A stretch of 64,000 nt of DNA, from the NCBI RefSeq assembly GCF_021789315.1, contig NZ_CP084561.1:2418001-2482000 (forward strand). Reading direction: 5' to 3'. The notes under the pieces were generated by a model, which did no database searches, had not been told where the DNA came from, and saw nothing but the letters and a program-made list of their open reading frames with translations. This DNA comes from Arthrobacter sp. FW305-BF8. GTDB taxonomy: Bacteria > Actinomycetota > Actinomycetes > Actinomycetales > Micrococcaceae. A program made the translations under genes and the position numbers. Shown in pieces: positions 16,478 through 24,447 of this stretch. The stretch's first letter is position 1. Each line of letters begins with the position of its first letter.

Positions 16478-17637
16478 GCGTGGGCTCCCGAAGCTGCTGC
16501 CTGCGCCTGGGCTGCGAGCCGGAACTGGTCCGGGACGGCGCCCGCGCCCGTTGCCAGGTCCGCCGCGAGCCGCCCGATCAGCGGGGCAAACTTCGCGCCG
16601 TGGCCCGAGCAGGGGGAGAGGACGGTAATGCCGTCGGCCCGGTCGAGGATGAAATCCTCCGTGGGGGTGTTGGTGAAGAGGCAGGTGCTCTCGGCGTAGG
16701 GTTCCGGTACGAGGCCTGGCAGGTACTGTTCCACGTACTCGATGACCCGACGGCGGTTGTCCGGGTTTATCTGTCCGTCCTGTTCGGCGGCGGACGGAAG
16801 GATCTTTCCGCCGTTGTACTCGGCAACCTTCTGCCCGCGGAATCCGGCATCGCGCCCGCCCGGCAGGCCATACGCCTGCCAGCCCGCGCGCTTGTGAATG
16901 AACGTCGGCCACGGTGAAGCGACATGCTCCGTGCCGTCGGCGTAAGGGAAGTGGTAGGCCTGTTCCTGCCGCACCTCGATCGAAGGCATGCCGGCCAGGA
17001 AGGACGACGGCAGCGACAGCGATCCCAGCAGCTGGGGGAGCCAGCCACCGGCGGCAACAATCACGTTCGCGGCCTGCAACGTGCGCCCGTCTTCGGACGT
17101 CAGGGTGTAGTTCCCGCTGGCCCCGGAGATCGAGGCAACGGCCCAGTTGTTGTGGAGTTCCGCGCCGTGCGCCACGGCCTGGTCCACCATGGAGGCGACC
17201 GATTCGTGTGCGTCAATCACACCGGCGTCCGGGTGCCACAGGACCTGGGTGTCAAAGGCGATTTGGGGCCACCGGCGGTTGGCTTCTTCCGGGCTCAGAA
17301 GTTCGTGGTCAATGCCGCGTGCTTCCAGTACGGCGGCCAGGCGCTCCGGCTGGCGGATCGCGCCATAGTCCACCGCTCCGGTGGGGGTAATGAGTTCCTT
17401 GCCGCTGAGGCGCGCCAGTTCGTCCCAGCCGGCCTTGGCCTCCTGGACAAGGCCGGTGTAGAACTCCTCGGGGTAGGCGTAGCGGAAGATGCGGGCGGAG
17501 CCGTGCGAGCTACCCGCATCATTCGCGGGGGTTGAACGCTCCAGCAGGGCAACGTCGAGCCCGCGGGCGGCGAGATGCCAGGCGGTGGCAGCTCCGGACA
17601 GCCCAGCGCCGACGACGGCGTATTCGGTCGATTCCAT
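16474..17637 (-). CDS. Monomeric sarcosine oxidase-like flavoenzyme (N-methyl amino acid oxidase)
   Basis: A 387-residue FAD protein of the DAO superfamily. The N-terminal dinucleotide motif is YAVVGAGLSGAATAWHLA. The flavin-tethering Cys of monomeric sarcosine oxidases aligns with Cys319 in S-T-C-L-F-T-N-T-P-T-E-D-F. The C-terminal S-P-C-S-G-H-G-A-K-F-A-P is the conserved flavin-contact loop. It should oxidatively demethylate an N-methyl amino acid (sarcosine, N-methyl-proline or similar) with oxygen, giving formaldehyde and peroxide. The start ATG 17637 is preceded by GAGGAG. Operon with the M20 amidase; the divergent LysR gene is the probable regulator. Confidence 0.85.
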   Translation of the reverse strand: MESTEYAVVGAGLSGAATAWHLAARGLDVALLERSTPANDAGSSHGSARIFRYAYPEEFYTGLVQEAKAGWDELARLSGKELITPTGAVDYGAIRQPERLAAVLEARGIDHELLSPEEANRRWPQIAFDTQVLWHPDAGVIDAHESVASMVDQAVAHGAELHNNWAVASISGASGNYTLTSEDGRTLQAANVIVAAGGWLPQLLGSLSLPSSFLAGMPSIEVRQEQAYHFPYADGTEHVASPWPTFIHKRAGWQAYGLPGGRDAGFRGQKVAEYNGGKILPSAAEQDGQINPDNRRRVIEYVEQYLPGLVPEPYAESTCLFTNTPTEDFILDRADGITVLSPCSGHGAKFAPLIGRLAADLATGAGAVPDQFRLAAQAQAAASGAHA

Positions 17638-17767
17638 GGATGGCTCCTCTGACGGGGAAATGGGCGTCGGGGCGGCGCCTCTGTTCCTTCCCAGTAACTC
17701 ACCCGTCAGTGCAGCTGGTCCAATATCATTTAGCTTGTAATTATTAGCGTCAACCGAAAGAATCGCC
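17638..17767. promoter_or_regulatory. Divergent control region between the oxidase and lysR genes
   Basis: 130 bp between two divergent starts. It contains an AT-rich island (about 17721-17751, including TTAGCTTGTAATTATTAGCG) that contrasts with the GC-rich surroundings. This is the expected place for LysR binding and for both promoters; the exact box is not resolved. Confidence 0.5.
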
Positions 17768-18646
17768 ATGGAACTCCGCCAGCTCAGGTACTTCCTCGTC
17801 GTCGCAGACGAGCTGCACTTCGGCCGCGCGGCCGAACGCCTGCACATCACCCAGCCGCCGCTAACCGTGGCCGTCAAGGGACTCGAGCGTGAGCTTGGTG
17901 TTCAGCTCTTCGACCGCACCACCCGCCGTGTGACGCTGACGGCGGCCGGCCAGGCGTTCAGGGACCGGACCCAGGCCGCCGTGGCGGACCTTGATGATGC
18001 AGCCGGAGACGTTGCCGACGTCGCCGCCGGCAAGAGCGGCAAGATCAGGGTGGGGTTCGTCAGCTCCGCGAGCTATACCACCGTGCCCGAGGCCATCAGG
18101 GCTTTCCGCCAGCAGCGCCCGCGCATTGACCTTGTGCTGCAGCCCCTCACCAGCGGCGAGCAGATTGAGCAGTTGCTGGACGGAAACCTGGACCTGGGAC
18201 TGATCCGGGACCCTGGCGACGTGCCCGGCCTGAACCTCGAACTGCTGAGCGCCGAAGACCTGGTGGTGGTCCTTCCGGAAACACACCGCCTGGCGGCGGC
18301 CGAAGAGGTCCGCCCCGAGGACCTCGAAGGGGAGCTAATGATCCTGTTCCCCTACCGGCTGATGCCCGGCTTCGTGGCGAGGGTCCTCCGGCTCTTCGAG
18401 CCCCTCCCCACCCCGCCCGTCGTGGTCCAGCAGGCCATCCACCAGGAAACCGTCCTCGGCCTGGTCGCCGCGGGCCTGGGGGTGTCCGTACTGCCGGAAT
18501 CGGTGCAGCGCTTCCAGATGCCCGGAGTCACCACCCGCCGCTTTGCGGGAAGGCCGCAGACGGAACTCTACGTTGCCCGGTCCCTTGGCCGTTCCCCTGC
18601 CGCGGAGGTCTTCATCAGGTGCCTCAAGGGACAAATTCCGGAATGA
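17768..18646 (+). CDS. LysR-family transcriptional regulator
   Basis: A 292-residue LTTR. The N-terminal HTH spans residues 1-60 (MELRQLRYFLVVADELHFGR, then AAERLHITQPPLT). The effector-binding domain starts near residue 90 (G-K-I-R-V-G-F-V-S-S-A) and ends with GLGVSVLPESVQRF. Divergent from the amidase / sarcosine-oxidase-like pair, which is the usual arrangement for a regulator and its target. The gene is followed by an operator and a long hairpin. Confidence 0.9.
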   Translation: MELRQLRYFLVVADELHFGRAAERLHITQPPLTVAVKGLERELGVQLFDRTTRRVTLTAAGQAFRDRTQAAVADLDDAAGDVADVAAGKSGKIRVGFVSSASYTTVPEAIRAFRQQRPRIDLVLQPLTSGEQIEQLLDGNLDLGLIRDPGDVPGLNLELLSAEDLVVVLPETHRLAAAEEVRPEDLEGELMILFPYRLMPGFVARVLRLFEPLPTPPVVVQQAIHQETVLGLVAAGLGVSVLPESVQRFQMPGVTTRRFAGRPQTELYVARSLGRSPAAEVFIRCLKGQIPE

Positions 18647-18652
18647 CTCTTG

Positions 18653-18662
18653 TGTGATCACA
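18653..18662. promoter_or_regulatory. TGTGATCACA operator, site 4
   Basis: Perfect palindrome directly after the lysR stop, 118 bp before the amine oxidase start. It is followed by TATCTC, as at site 5, so flank conservation extends beyond the core. Confidence 0.75.
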
Positions 18663-18688
18663 TATCTCGCCTTAGTCTGGGCGGACAC

Positions 18689-18754
18689 CCCAACTGACTC
18701 GCAGTAGTTGTCGTTTTGACGCTCCAAAACGACAACTACTGCGGGTCAGTTGGG
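18689..18754. repeat. 30-bp inverted repeat (palindromic element)
   Basis: Arms 18689-18718 and 18725-18754 are complementary over 30 bp with a single G-U pair, around a 6-nt loop. The element lies between operator site 4 and the amine oxidase start, so it would fold in the leader if transcription begins at the operator. It could also be a lysR terminator or a dispersed palindromic repeat. No T-tract follows. Confidence 0.8.
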
Positions 18755-18779
18755 TCGCCAAACAAGAAAGTGGTCAAGC

Positions 18780-20141
18780 ATGAAGACAATCCGCGACGTC
18801 GTGGTGGTCGGGGCCGGGCCCGCAGGCCTTGCCCTCGCGTACGAGCTCCGCGACCTGGACATCGACGTCCAGGTGCTGGAGGCGGACGGAGATATCGGCG
18901 GACGGACGCGGAGCGTCCAACTCGCCGGCGCTGCCGTCAACACCGGCGCCATGTTCATCTACCGCGGCACCCGCGCAGAAGAGCTCGCCGAGGAACTGGG
19001 CCAGGAGACTGCCCCGTTCCACCCCGCTACGTACGGCGTCCATATCGACGGCGTTACGTCCGTCGCAGGGTCCACTCCGGAAATCGTCGAAGGGCTTCCG
19101 CTCCCGGCGGAGTCCAAGATCGCGCTGGCCGATTTCATGGAAGGACTGGCGCGCGAGTACAGGGACAACATGTCGGACGGAACCATCACGGACAAGGCCG
19201 CGGGGCTGGCGAACGAAACAGTGGCGGCAAGGCTTGCAGGGCTTCCGGGTCCGGCCCGGAGTGTCATTGAGGCGGCAGTCCGGGGCGGCGCAGTGGGCGA
19301 TGCTGCCCAGCTCTCGGCGAAGTATGCCCTGCGCTATCTCGCCAGTTACATCGCGCACGAAAGGGACAACCGCCTGTACCCCGTGAACGGAATGCAGGCC
19401 CTGCCGCGTGCCCTCGCAGCCAACGCCGGCGCCGGCACGGCCATCCGGACCGGCGTTCGGGTCCACAGCGTCAAGGACCTGGACGGCCTGCTTGAAGTGC
19501 GTGCTGCCAGCGAAAGCGGGCAGGAGGTGCTACTGGCCCGGCAAGTGGTGATGGCGGTGCCGGCACCGCTGGTGGCCGGCCTTTGCGAGTCCCTGCCCGG
19601 CTGGAAGCACAAGGCGCTCCAGGCCGCTGAGACGCCGGGCAGCACGACGTTCACCATCGCCGCCAACATCGAGGGTGTGCCGGAATTCGCGGACTGGTCC
19701 TTCGTTTCGACGGTGGGCAAGAAGTTTGACGCCATCATCAATCCCCAGCCCGGTGTTCTGCCGGCCGACGGAATCGTCAGGTTCACCTGCTACGGCAACT
19801 CGGCAGGATTTATTCCGGGGATCGAATGCGACGAAGAGCTGATCCGGGTATGGACCGAGGACTTCCTGGGGGTTGCGCCGCAGCTGCGCGGTCGGACCGT
19901 GGGTGCGGCGGCGGCCACTTGGGAGCATTGCTTCTCCGTGCTGTCCCCGAAACGCAACGTGGCCCTGCCGGATCTCCAGCGCAGCGTCGGAAACATCCAC
20001 TTCGCCGGGGACTACACCTCGGAAACGGCAGGTTCGCACGGCGCCTACCAGGAGGCCCGTCGGGTGGCGCAGACGCTGCGCGAAGCACTCGCGCCGGGGA
20101 CTGCCACGCACGCCGCCGGGCGATCATTGGCACCTCGCTGA
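18780..20141 (+). CDS. Flavin-dependent amine oxidase (MAO / polyamine oxidase family)
   Basis: A 453-residue FAD protein. It opens M-K-T-I-R-D-V-V-V-V-G-A-G-P-A-G-L-A, with the second half of the dinucleotide fold in E-A-D-G-D-I-G-G-R-T-R-S. The C-terminal F-A-G-D-Y-T-S-E-T-A-G-S-H-G-A contacts the flavin. Cytoplasmic, with no signal peptide. The substrate is probably an amine or cyclic/N-methyl amino acid in the proline-linked network (inference from the shared operator). ATG 18780 is chosen because an earlier in-frame start at 18750 lies in the right arm of the inverted repeat. The ribosome site (GAAAG) is weak. Confidence 0.82.
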   Translation: MKTIRDVVVVGAGPAGLALAYELRDLDIDVQVLEADGDIGGRTRSVQLAGAAVNTGAMFIYRGTRAEELAEELGQETAPFHPATYGVHIDGVTSVAGSTPEIVEGLPLPAESKIALADFMEGLAREYRDNMSDGTITDKAAGLANETVAARLAGLPGPARSVIEAAVRGGAVGDAAQLSAKYALRYLASYIAHERDNRLYPVNGMQALPRALAANAGAGTAIRTGVRVHSVKDLDGLLEVRAASESGQEVLLARQVVMAVPAPLVAGLCESLPGWKHKALQAAETPGSTTFTIAANIEGVPEFADWSFVSTVGKKFDAIINPQPGVLPADGIVRFTCYGNSAGFIPGIECDEELIRVWTEDFLGVAPQLRGRTVGAAAATWEHCFSVLSPKRNVALPDLQRSVGNIHFAGDYTSETAGSHGAYQEARRVAQTLREALAPGTATHAAGRSLAPR

Positions 20142-20484
20142 CGACCATCGTGCTGAAGCGGTGGATCACTAATGCCCGTAGTCAGGCGACGGCCCGACTA
20201 CCGGGAAGCGCGGCCCTCGAGGGGTGGCGCTTCCCGCGGTTAACGGCTCTTTCGGAGTGTCCCGGGCGGGCTACCCGACCGCCTAAAAAGAAGTTCACAA
20301 AATGGCTAGCTGTGATCACATATCTCACCTATACTGTGATTCAGCCGACTTTCCACGAGGCGTCAAGAACCTCTGTGGCGGTGACCCAATTCTTGCTTCC
20401 CACGAGGGCGCGCAGCGCGGCCCCCGGAAGCCAACTGACATTTCGACCTGAGACGTGGACGTCTCTGACCGCAAGGGAGATAAC
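20142..20484. other. Intergenic region between amine oxidase and dimethylglycine-oxidase-like genes
   Basis: 343 bp without a convincing gene. It contains a hairpin with a 10-bp stem (20202-20211 with 20227-20236) and an inner CCCTCGAGGG helix, a probable terminator for the amine oxidase. Operator site 5 follows at 20311. Confidence 0.55.
20311..20320. promoter_or_regulatory. TGTGATCACA operator, site 5
   Basis: Perfect palindrome followed by TATCTCAC, close to the flank at site 4. It lies 164 bp before the dimethylglycine-oxidase-like gene. Confidence 0.75.
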
Positions 20485-22923
20485 GTGGCCTCCGCCCGAA
20501 TTGACGCAGACACCCGGATCCTCATCATCGGCGCCGGCGTGGTCGGTGCCGCCCTGGCCGACGACCTGACCGGCCACGGCATGAAGTCCGTAACCGTGGT
20601 GGACCAAGGGCCGCTGTACCGCACCGGCGGGTCCTCCTCCCACGCCCCTGGTTTTGCTTTCCAGACCACCGGTTCTTCGGTGATGACTGAACTGGCCAAG
20701 CGGACTCTCGACAAGCTGGACGGAGCGGCGCTGGACGGCCAGTGGATCCTCAAGCGTGTCGGCGGTTTGGAACTGGCCTGCGAGCCGGTGCGGCTGGAAT
20801 ACCTGCACCGGCGGCACAACCTCGCCCGGTCCTGGGACGTGCCGGCCCGGATGGTTTCCGCCGACGAGTGCGGGAAGCTGTTCCCGGGCCTTGACACCTC
20901 CACCGTGCTCGGCGGCCTGCACACCCCAACGGATGGAGTGGTCAAGGCCGTGCGGGCTGTGGAGTGGCAGGCCCGGCGTGCCATCGAGAACGGAGCGCGG
21001 TTCTATGGCCACACCGCGGTCACCGGGTTCCGGACGGAACGCGGCCGGGTGACCGGCGTCGACGTACGCCCGACGCCGCCGGTACCGGGCAATCCCTCCA
21101 AAGGCGACCAGCTACCGGAGGGGACGTCGTTCATCGAGGCGGATCTCGTCGTCGTCTGCGCGGGCCTTTGGGGTCCCGGGCTGGGAAGGCTGCTGGGGCT
21201 GGAACTGCCCATGGTTCCCATGGAGCACTGCTCATCCCACACCAGCCCGCTGCCGTCGCTCGCCGGCTTGAGTGATGAGGTGGAGATCGACCTGCCGATG
21301 GTCCGGCACCAGGCCACAGGTTCCTACCTCCGCCAGATGGGCGACCGGCTGACGTGGGGCACCTATGAGCACCGGGTCATCCCGGTGGAACAGTCCGAGA
21401 TAGCGTCCCCCGAGGACTACGCGGAAACGCGGGTTGAGCCTGCAATCCACCCCCTGACGTGGAACGACCTGAAGGACGGGTGGGCAGAAGTCCAGCGGCT
21501 CTTCCCCGAGACCCGGAGCTGCGAAGCGGTTGATGGCTATAACGGGATCTTCTCCTTCACCCCGGACGGAAACCCGCTCCTCGGCGAGGTGCCCGGAATC
21601 AGCGGCCTGTGGCTCGGCGAGTCCGTCTGGCTCACCCAGTCGGCAGGGGTTGCGGGCGTTCTGGCCGACTGGATCGTGACCGGGGATCCGGGCATCGATA
21701 CGACCAGCCTGGACTTCCGACGGTTCGACCAGACGCACCTGACGCGGACCGTCAGCATCGAGCGCGCCAGTGAGAATTACGACGAGGTCTACGACATCAG
21801 CCACCCCCGCAAGCAGACCAGACAGCTGAGGAAGTTCGCCACGACCCCCTTCTACGTCCGGCAGGAAGCCCTGGGTGCGGTGTTCGGCACCGCGCAGGGT
21901 GGTTGGGAGCGCCCCCTCTGGTACGGCTCCACCGAAGGCCCTGAAACAGCCAGCCGACGGCGGGATGCCTGGGCAACGTACGGATGGTCACCCGCCATTT
22001 CCGCCGAGGCGCGGAAGGCTGTGAACAGCGTTGGGCTCGTGGACAGGGGAGCCGCCAGCGTCTTCGAGGTCCGGGGCGGCGGGGCTGAAAAGCATCTCCA
22101 GGAAATCCTGACGGCCAGCCTATCCCTGGAGGTGGGCACGTCCACGGGCGCCTTTGTGAAGGGCCCTTCCGGCGGCATTGCCGCCGATCTCACCGTGGTG
22201 CGGACCGCGGAGGACGCCTATCTGGTCATCGGCAGCAGCCCCGAGGACGTGTGGCACCTTCGCCGGGAAACGCCGCACCTGGAGACGGCGACCATTGCCG
22301 ACCTATCATCCGCAACCACTGCCCTGGCGCTCATCGGTCCTGATGCCGCCGCCCTTCTGGCATCTGTCACCCGGGGCGGCATACCCGAGGCCGCAATGGA
22401 AGCGCCGGTGCTCGACGTCGGAGGTGTTCCGGTCCGCGCCGTTGCCGAAACGGCTACCGGCGTTGGGGGCTGGACGCTCTATACGGCCACGGAACATGGG
22501 CTGTACCTTTGGGACCTGCTGGCTGCGGCAGGTGGAAAGCGGGGGATGGCCCTCGTTGGGGACGAAGCGTTTACGGCGCTGCGGATCGCCAACGGCGTCC
22601 CGGCCTCCGGCATCGACTTCGGCCCGCAGGACACTGCGTACGAAGCCGGTCTCGCCGAGCGTTCCGCCGGTGCATGCGCCCGCCCGGGCCACCGGCTGCT
22701 GGTCCGGCTCCGGCTGTCCAGTGACCGCCACGCAGTTGTCCCGGGTGAGCCCGTGTCCACGAACGGGGACGTCATCGGGTACATCACGAGCGCTGCGGAG
22801 GATCCCGCCTCCGGCCGCTTCCTGGCCTTCGCCTGGGTGGACCCGGACTTCGCCGCTGCGGGGACAGCGCTGGAGATTTCACACCTTGACACCATGTGGC
22901 CCGCCAAGGTGGAAACCCCCTGA
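20485..22923 (+). CDS. Dimethylglycine oxidase-like flavoprotein with folate-binding domain
   Basis: An 812-residue two-part enzyme. The N-terminal half (about 1-420) is a DAO-type FAD domain: R-I-L-I-I-G-A-G-V-V-G, then G-G-S-S-S-H-A-P-G. The latter matches the segment carrying the flavin-linking His in dimethylglycine dehydrogenases. The C-terminal half is a GcvT-like tetrahydrofolate domain (FYVRQEALGAVFGTAQGGWE, then G-G-I-A-A-D-L-T-V-V). Such enzymes demethylate N-methyl amino acids and pass the one-carbon unit to folate. Architecture and length match Arthrobacter dimethylglycine oxidase, but the sequence is divergent, so the substrate may be N-methyl-proline or a related compound. GTG 20485 has AGGGAG upstream; the earlier GTG at 20455 lacks one. 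Confidence 0.82.
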   Translation: MASARIDADTRILIIGAGVVGAALADDLTGHGMKSVTVVDQGPLYRTGGSSSHAPGFAFQTTGSSVMTELAKRTLDKLDGAALDGQWILKRVGGLELACEPVRLEYLHRRHNLARSWDVPARMVSADECGKLFPGLDTSTVLGGLHTPTDGVVKAVRAVEWQARRAIENGARFYGHTAVTGFRTERGRVTGVDVRPTPPVPGNPSKGDQLPEGTSFIEADLVVVCAGLWGPGLGRLLGLELPMVPMEHCSSHTSPLPSLAGLSDEVEIDLPMVRHQATGSYLRQMGDRLTWGTYEHRVIPVEQSEIASPEDYAETRVEPAIHPLTWNDLKDGWAEVQRLFPETRSCEAVDGYNGIFSFTPDGNPLLGEVPGISGLWLGESVWLTQSAGVAGVLADWIVTGDPGIDTTSLDFRRFDQTHLTRTVSIERASENYDEVYDISHPRKQTRQLRKFATTPFYVRQEALGAVFGTAQGGWERPLWYGSTEGPETASRRRDAWATYGWSPAISAEARKAVNSVGLVDRGAASVFEVRGGGAEKHLQEILTASLSLEVGTSTGAFVKGPSGGIAADLTVVRTAEDAYLVIGSSPEDVWHLRRETPHLETATIADLSSATTALALIGPDAAALLASVTRGGIPEAAMEAPVLDVGGVPVRAVAETATGVGGWTLYTATEHGLYLWDLLAAAGGKRGMALVGDEAFTALRIANGVPASGIDFGPQDTAYEAGLAERSAGACARPGHRLLVRLRLSSDRHAVVPGEPVSTNGDVIGYITSAAEDPASGRFLAFAWVDPDFAAAGTALEISHLDTMWPAKVETP

Positions 22924-22981
22924 CCACGGCCCGGCACCCCCGGCATCGCACCGCAGCACCAACCCGAACTGTTGGCTGATA

Positions 22982-22991
22982 TGTGATCACA
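22982..22991. promoter_or_regulatory. TGTGATCACA operator, site 6
   Basis: Perfect palindrome preceded by GATA, 102 bp before the Ldh2-family gene. With it, every operon of the block except the LysR/amidase/oxidase unit and the IclR gene carries the site. Confidence 0.75.
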
Positions 22992-23020
22992 AGATACTGA
23001 TTGTGTGAGGCGAACCACAA

Positions 23021-23050
23021 GGCTCACGAGGCGAACCCGCTTCGTGAGCC
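23021..23050 (+). other. Leader hairpin before the Ldh2-family gene
   Basis: GGCTCACGA (23021-23029) pairs with TCGTGAGCC (23042-23050), between the operator and the start codon. It may be a leader structure; function unknown. Confidence 0.45.
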
Positions 23051-23092
23051 AGACATCTTCCAGAGCGCCCCGATGAGAGGACTGAACTCCCC

Positions 23093-24106
23093 GTGAGCAC
23101 CATCCCCAAAGAAGAACTTGCAACATTGTGCGAGCGTGCCCTGCTGGCCGTCGGCGCCCCTGCAGAGGATGCCAAAGTCCTCTCGGACGCGACGGTGGAA
23201 GCCGAACTCGTCGGCAACCGCGCCGTCGGCGTCGGGCATCTCTTCGACTACCTTGACGGTTACAGGCAGGGCCGCATCTCCGGCGTCGCCCAACCGAAAG
23301 TCCGCCGCGCGGCGGCGGCAGTCATCGACGTCGACGCCGGCAAGGGCCTGGCCCAGACAGCTTTCCAGGCTGCCTTCAGGGACCTGCTTGAGGCTACGAA
23401 TGAGGCCGGGATCGCCGCGCTCTGGGTCCGGGACTCGTATACCTGCGGCGAGCTGGGCTATTACGCACGCAAGGTGGCCCAGCAGGGTTACATCGCCGTG
23501 GCAACGGCCAACAGCCCGGCCCTGATGTCCATCGGTGGCGCACCCAAGCGCATCCTCGGCACCAACCCGCTGGCTTACGGCATCCCCCGGCCGGGCGGCA
23601 TGCCCATGGTCATCGACCAGGCATCCTCCTCGACCGCCTTCGTGAACATTCGACGCGCGGCCGACGCCGGGGACCCGATCCCCGCGGGCTGGGCACTAAA
23701 TGCCGACGGGGAGCCAACGGTGGACGCCAATGAAGCCTTGGCGGGAACCCTGCTGCCTTTCGGCGGGCACCGCGGCGGCAACATCGCCCTGCTGGTGGAG
23801 ATCCTTGCGACGCTCTCCGGGGCCTCATTCTCCCTGGACGCGGCACCCTTCGACAGCGGCAGCACCTCGCCAGGCATCGGCGTCTTTGTCCTGTGCATCG
23901 ATCCCGCCAACTTCACCGGCTCGGCCGACCGGCTGGCCACCCAGTTGGAGAATCTCCGCGACCAGCACCAGGTCCGGCTGCCGGCCATGGCGCTTACCGA
24001 ACTGCCCGAGCATGTTGAGATCGACGCCCGTACCCTCCAGCGTCTGCAGCAGGCCGCGAACAGCCAAACAAGCACGGGCGAGGGGCTGCCCATCCAGCGT
24101 GCCTGA
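23093..24106 (+). CDS. Ldh2/malate-lactate dehydrogenase family oxidoreductase (possible delta1-pyrroline-2-carboxylate reductase)
   Basis: A 337-residue NAD(P)-dependent enzyme of the Ldh2 family. Landmarks: the R-A-V-G-V-G-H-L-F-D-Y active-site region near residue 45, the cofactor segment I-L-G-T-N-P-L-A-Y-G-I-P-R-P-G-G, and G-G-H-R-G-G-N-I-A-L-L-V-E-I-L. Family members reduce lactate/malate-type substrates or cyclic imines such as pyrroline-2-carboxylate, yielding proline. The shared operator with proline dehydrogenase and an adjoining proline-racemase / hydroxyproline-epimerase remnant favour the imine role (inference). The start is GTG at 23093. Confidence 0.75.
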   Translation: MSTIPKEELATLCERALLAVGAPAEDAKVLSDATVEAELVGNRAVGVGHLFDYLDGYRQGRISGVAQPKVRRAAAAVIDVDAGKGLAQTAFQAAFRDLLEATNEAGIAALWVRDSYTCGELGYYARKVAQQGYIAVATANSPALMSIGGAPKRILGTNPLAYGIPRPGGMPMVIDQASSSTAFVNIRRAADAGDPIPAGWALNADGEPTVDANEALAGTLLPFGGHRGGNIALLVEILATLSGASFSLDAAPFDSGSTSPGIGVFVLCIDPANFTGSADRLATQLENLRDQHQVRLPAMALTELPEHVEIDARTLQRLQQAANSQTSTGEGLPIQRA

Positions 24107-24342
24107 CCAAACACCTCGGCCGCACCGGCGTCGTTCCCCGGATCAGCGGCCGGGCATGGATCACCGGGTTCAGCACCTACGTGCTCGATCCTGAGGACCC
24201 TTTCCCCAACGGCTTCACGCTCGGAGACATCTGGGCCCCTTCGGCGAACGCCGAGGGCGCTCCGGAGACCGGTCCGTCTATTGCCGCTGACACTGGCCGG
24301 ACGGCCCGGCAGGTGGAAGCACCCCGTATAAGTTCTAGTTGA
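24103..24342 (+). pseudogene. C-terminal remnant of a proline racemase / 4-hydroxyproline 2-epimerase
   Basis: In a frame different from the preceding gene, an open stretch reads V-V-P-R-I-S-G-R-A-W-I-T-G-F-S-T-Y-V-L-D, then P-E-D-P-F-P-N-G-F-T-L-G-D-I-W. This is the conserved C-terminus of proline racemase family proteins. The first roughly 80% of the gene, with the two catalytic Cys motifs, is absent, and there is no start or ribosome site. The remnant abuts the stop of the Ldh2 gene, as if a deletion joined them. Epimerases of this family feed hydroxyproline or proline into the D-form pathway, fitting the cluster. Confidence 0.75.
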
Positions 24343-24361
24343 TTTCGCTGAAGTTCCAAGT

Positions 24362-24395
24362 GCAGGCACCCCCGTCTTCGGGCCGGGGTGCCTGC
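24362..24395. terminator. Hairpin after the epimerase remnant
   Basis: An 11-bp perfect stem (24362-24372 with 24385-24395). It marks the probable end of the Ldh2 transcript; no strong U-tract. Confidence 0.55.
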
Positions 24396-24447
24396 TGGCG
24401 CGTTTAGGCGAAGTAATGCCAACAACCTGAAGGGGTTCTGACAACCA

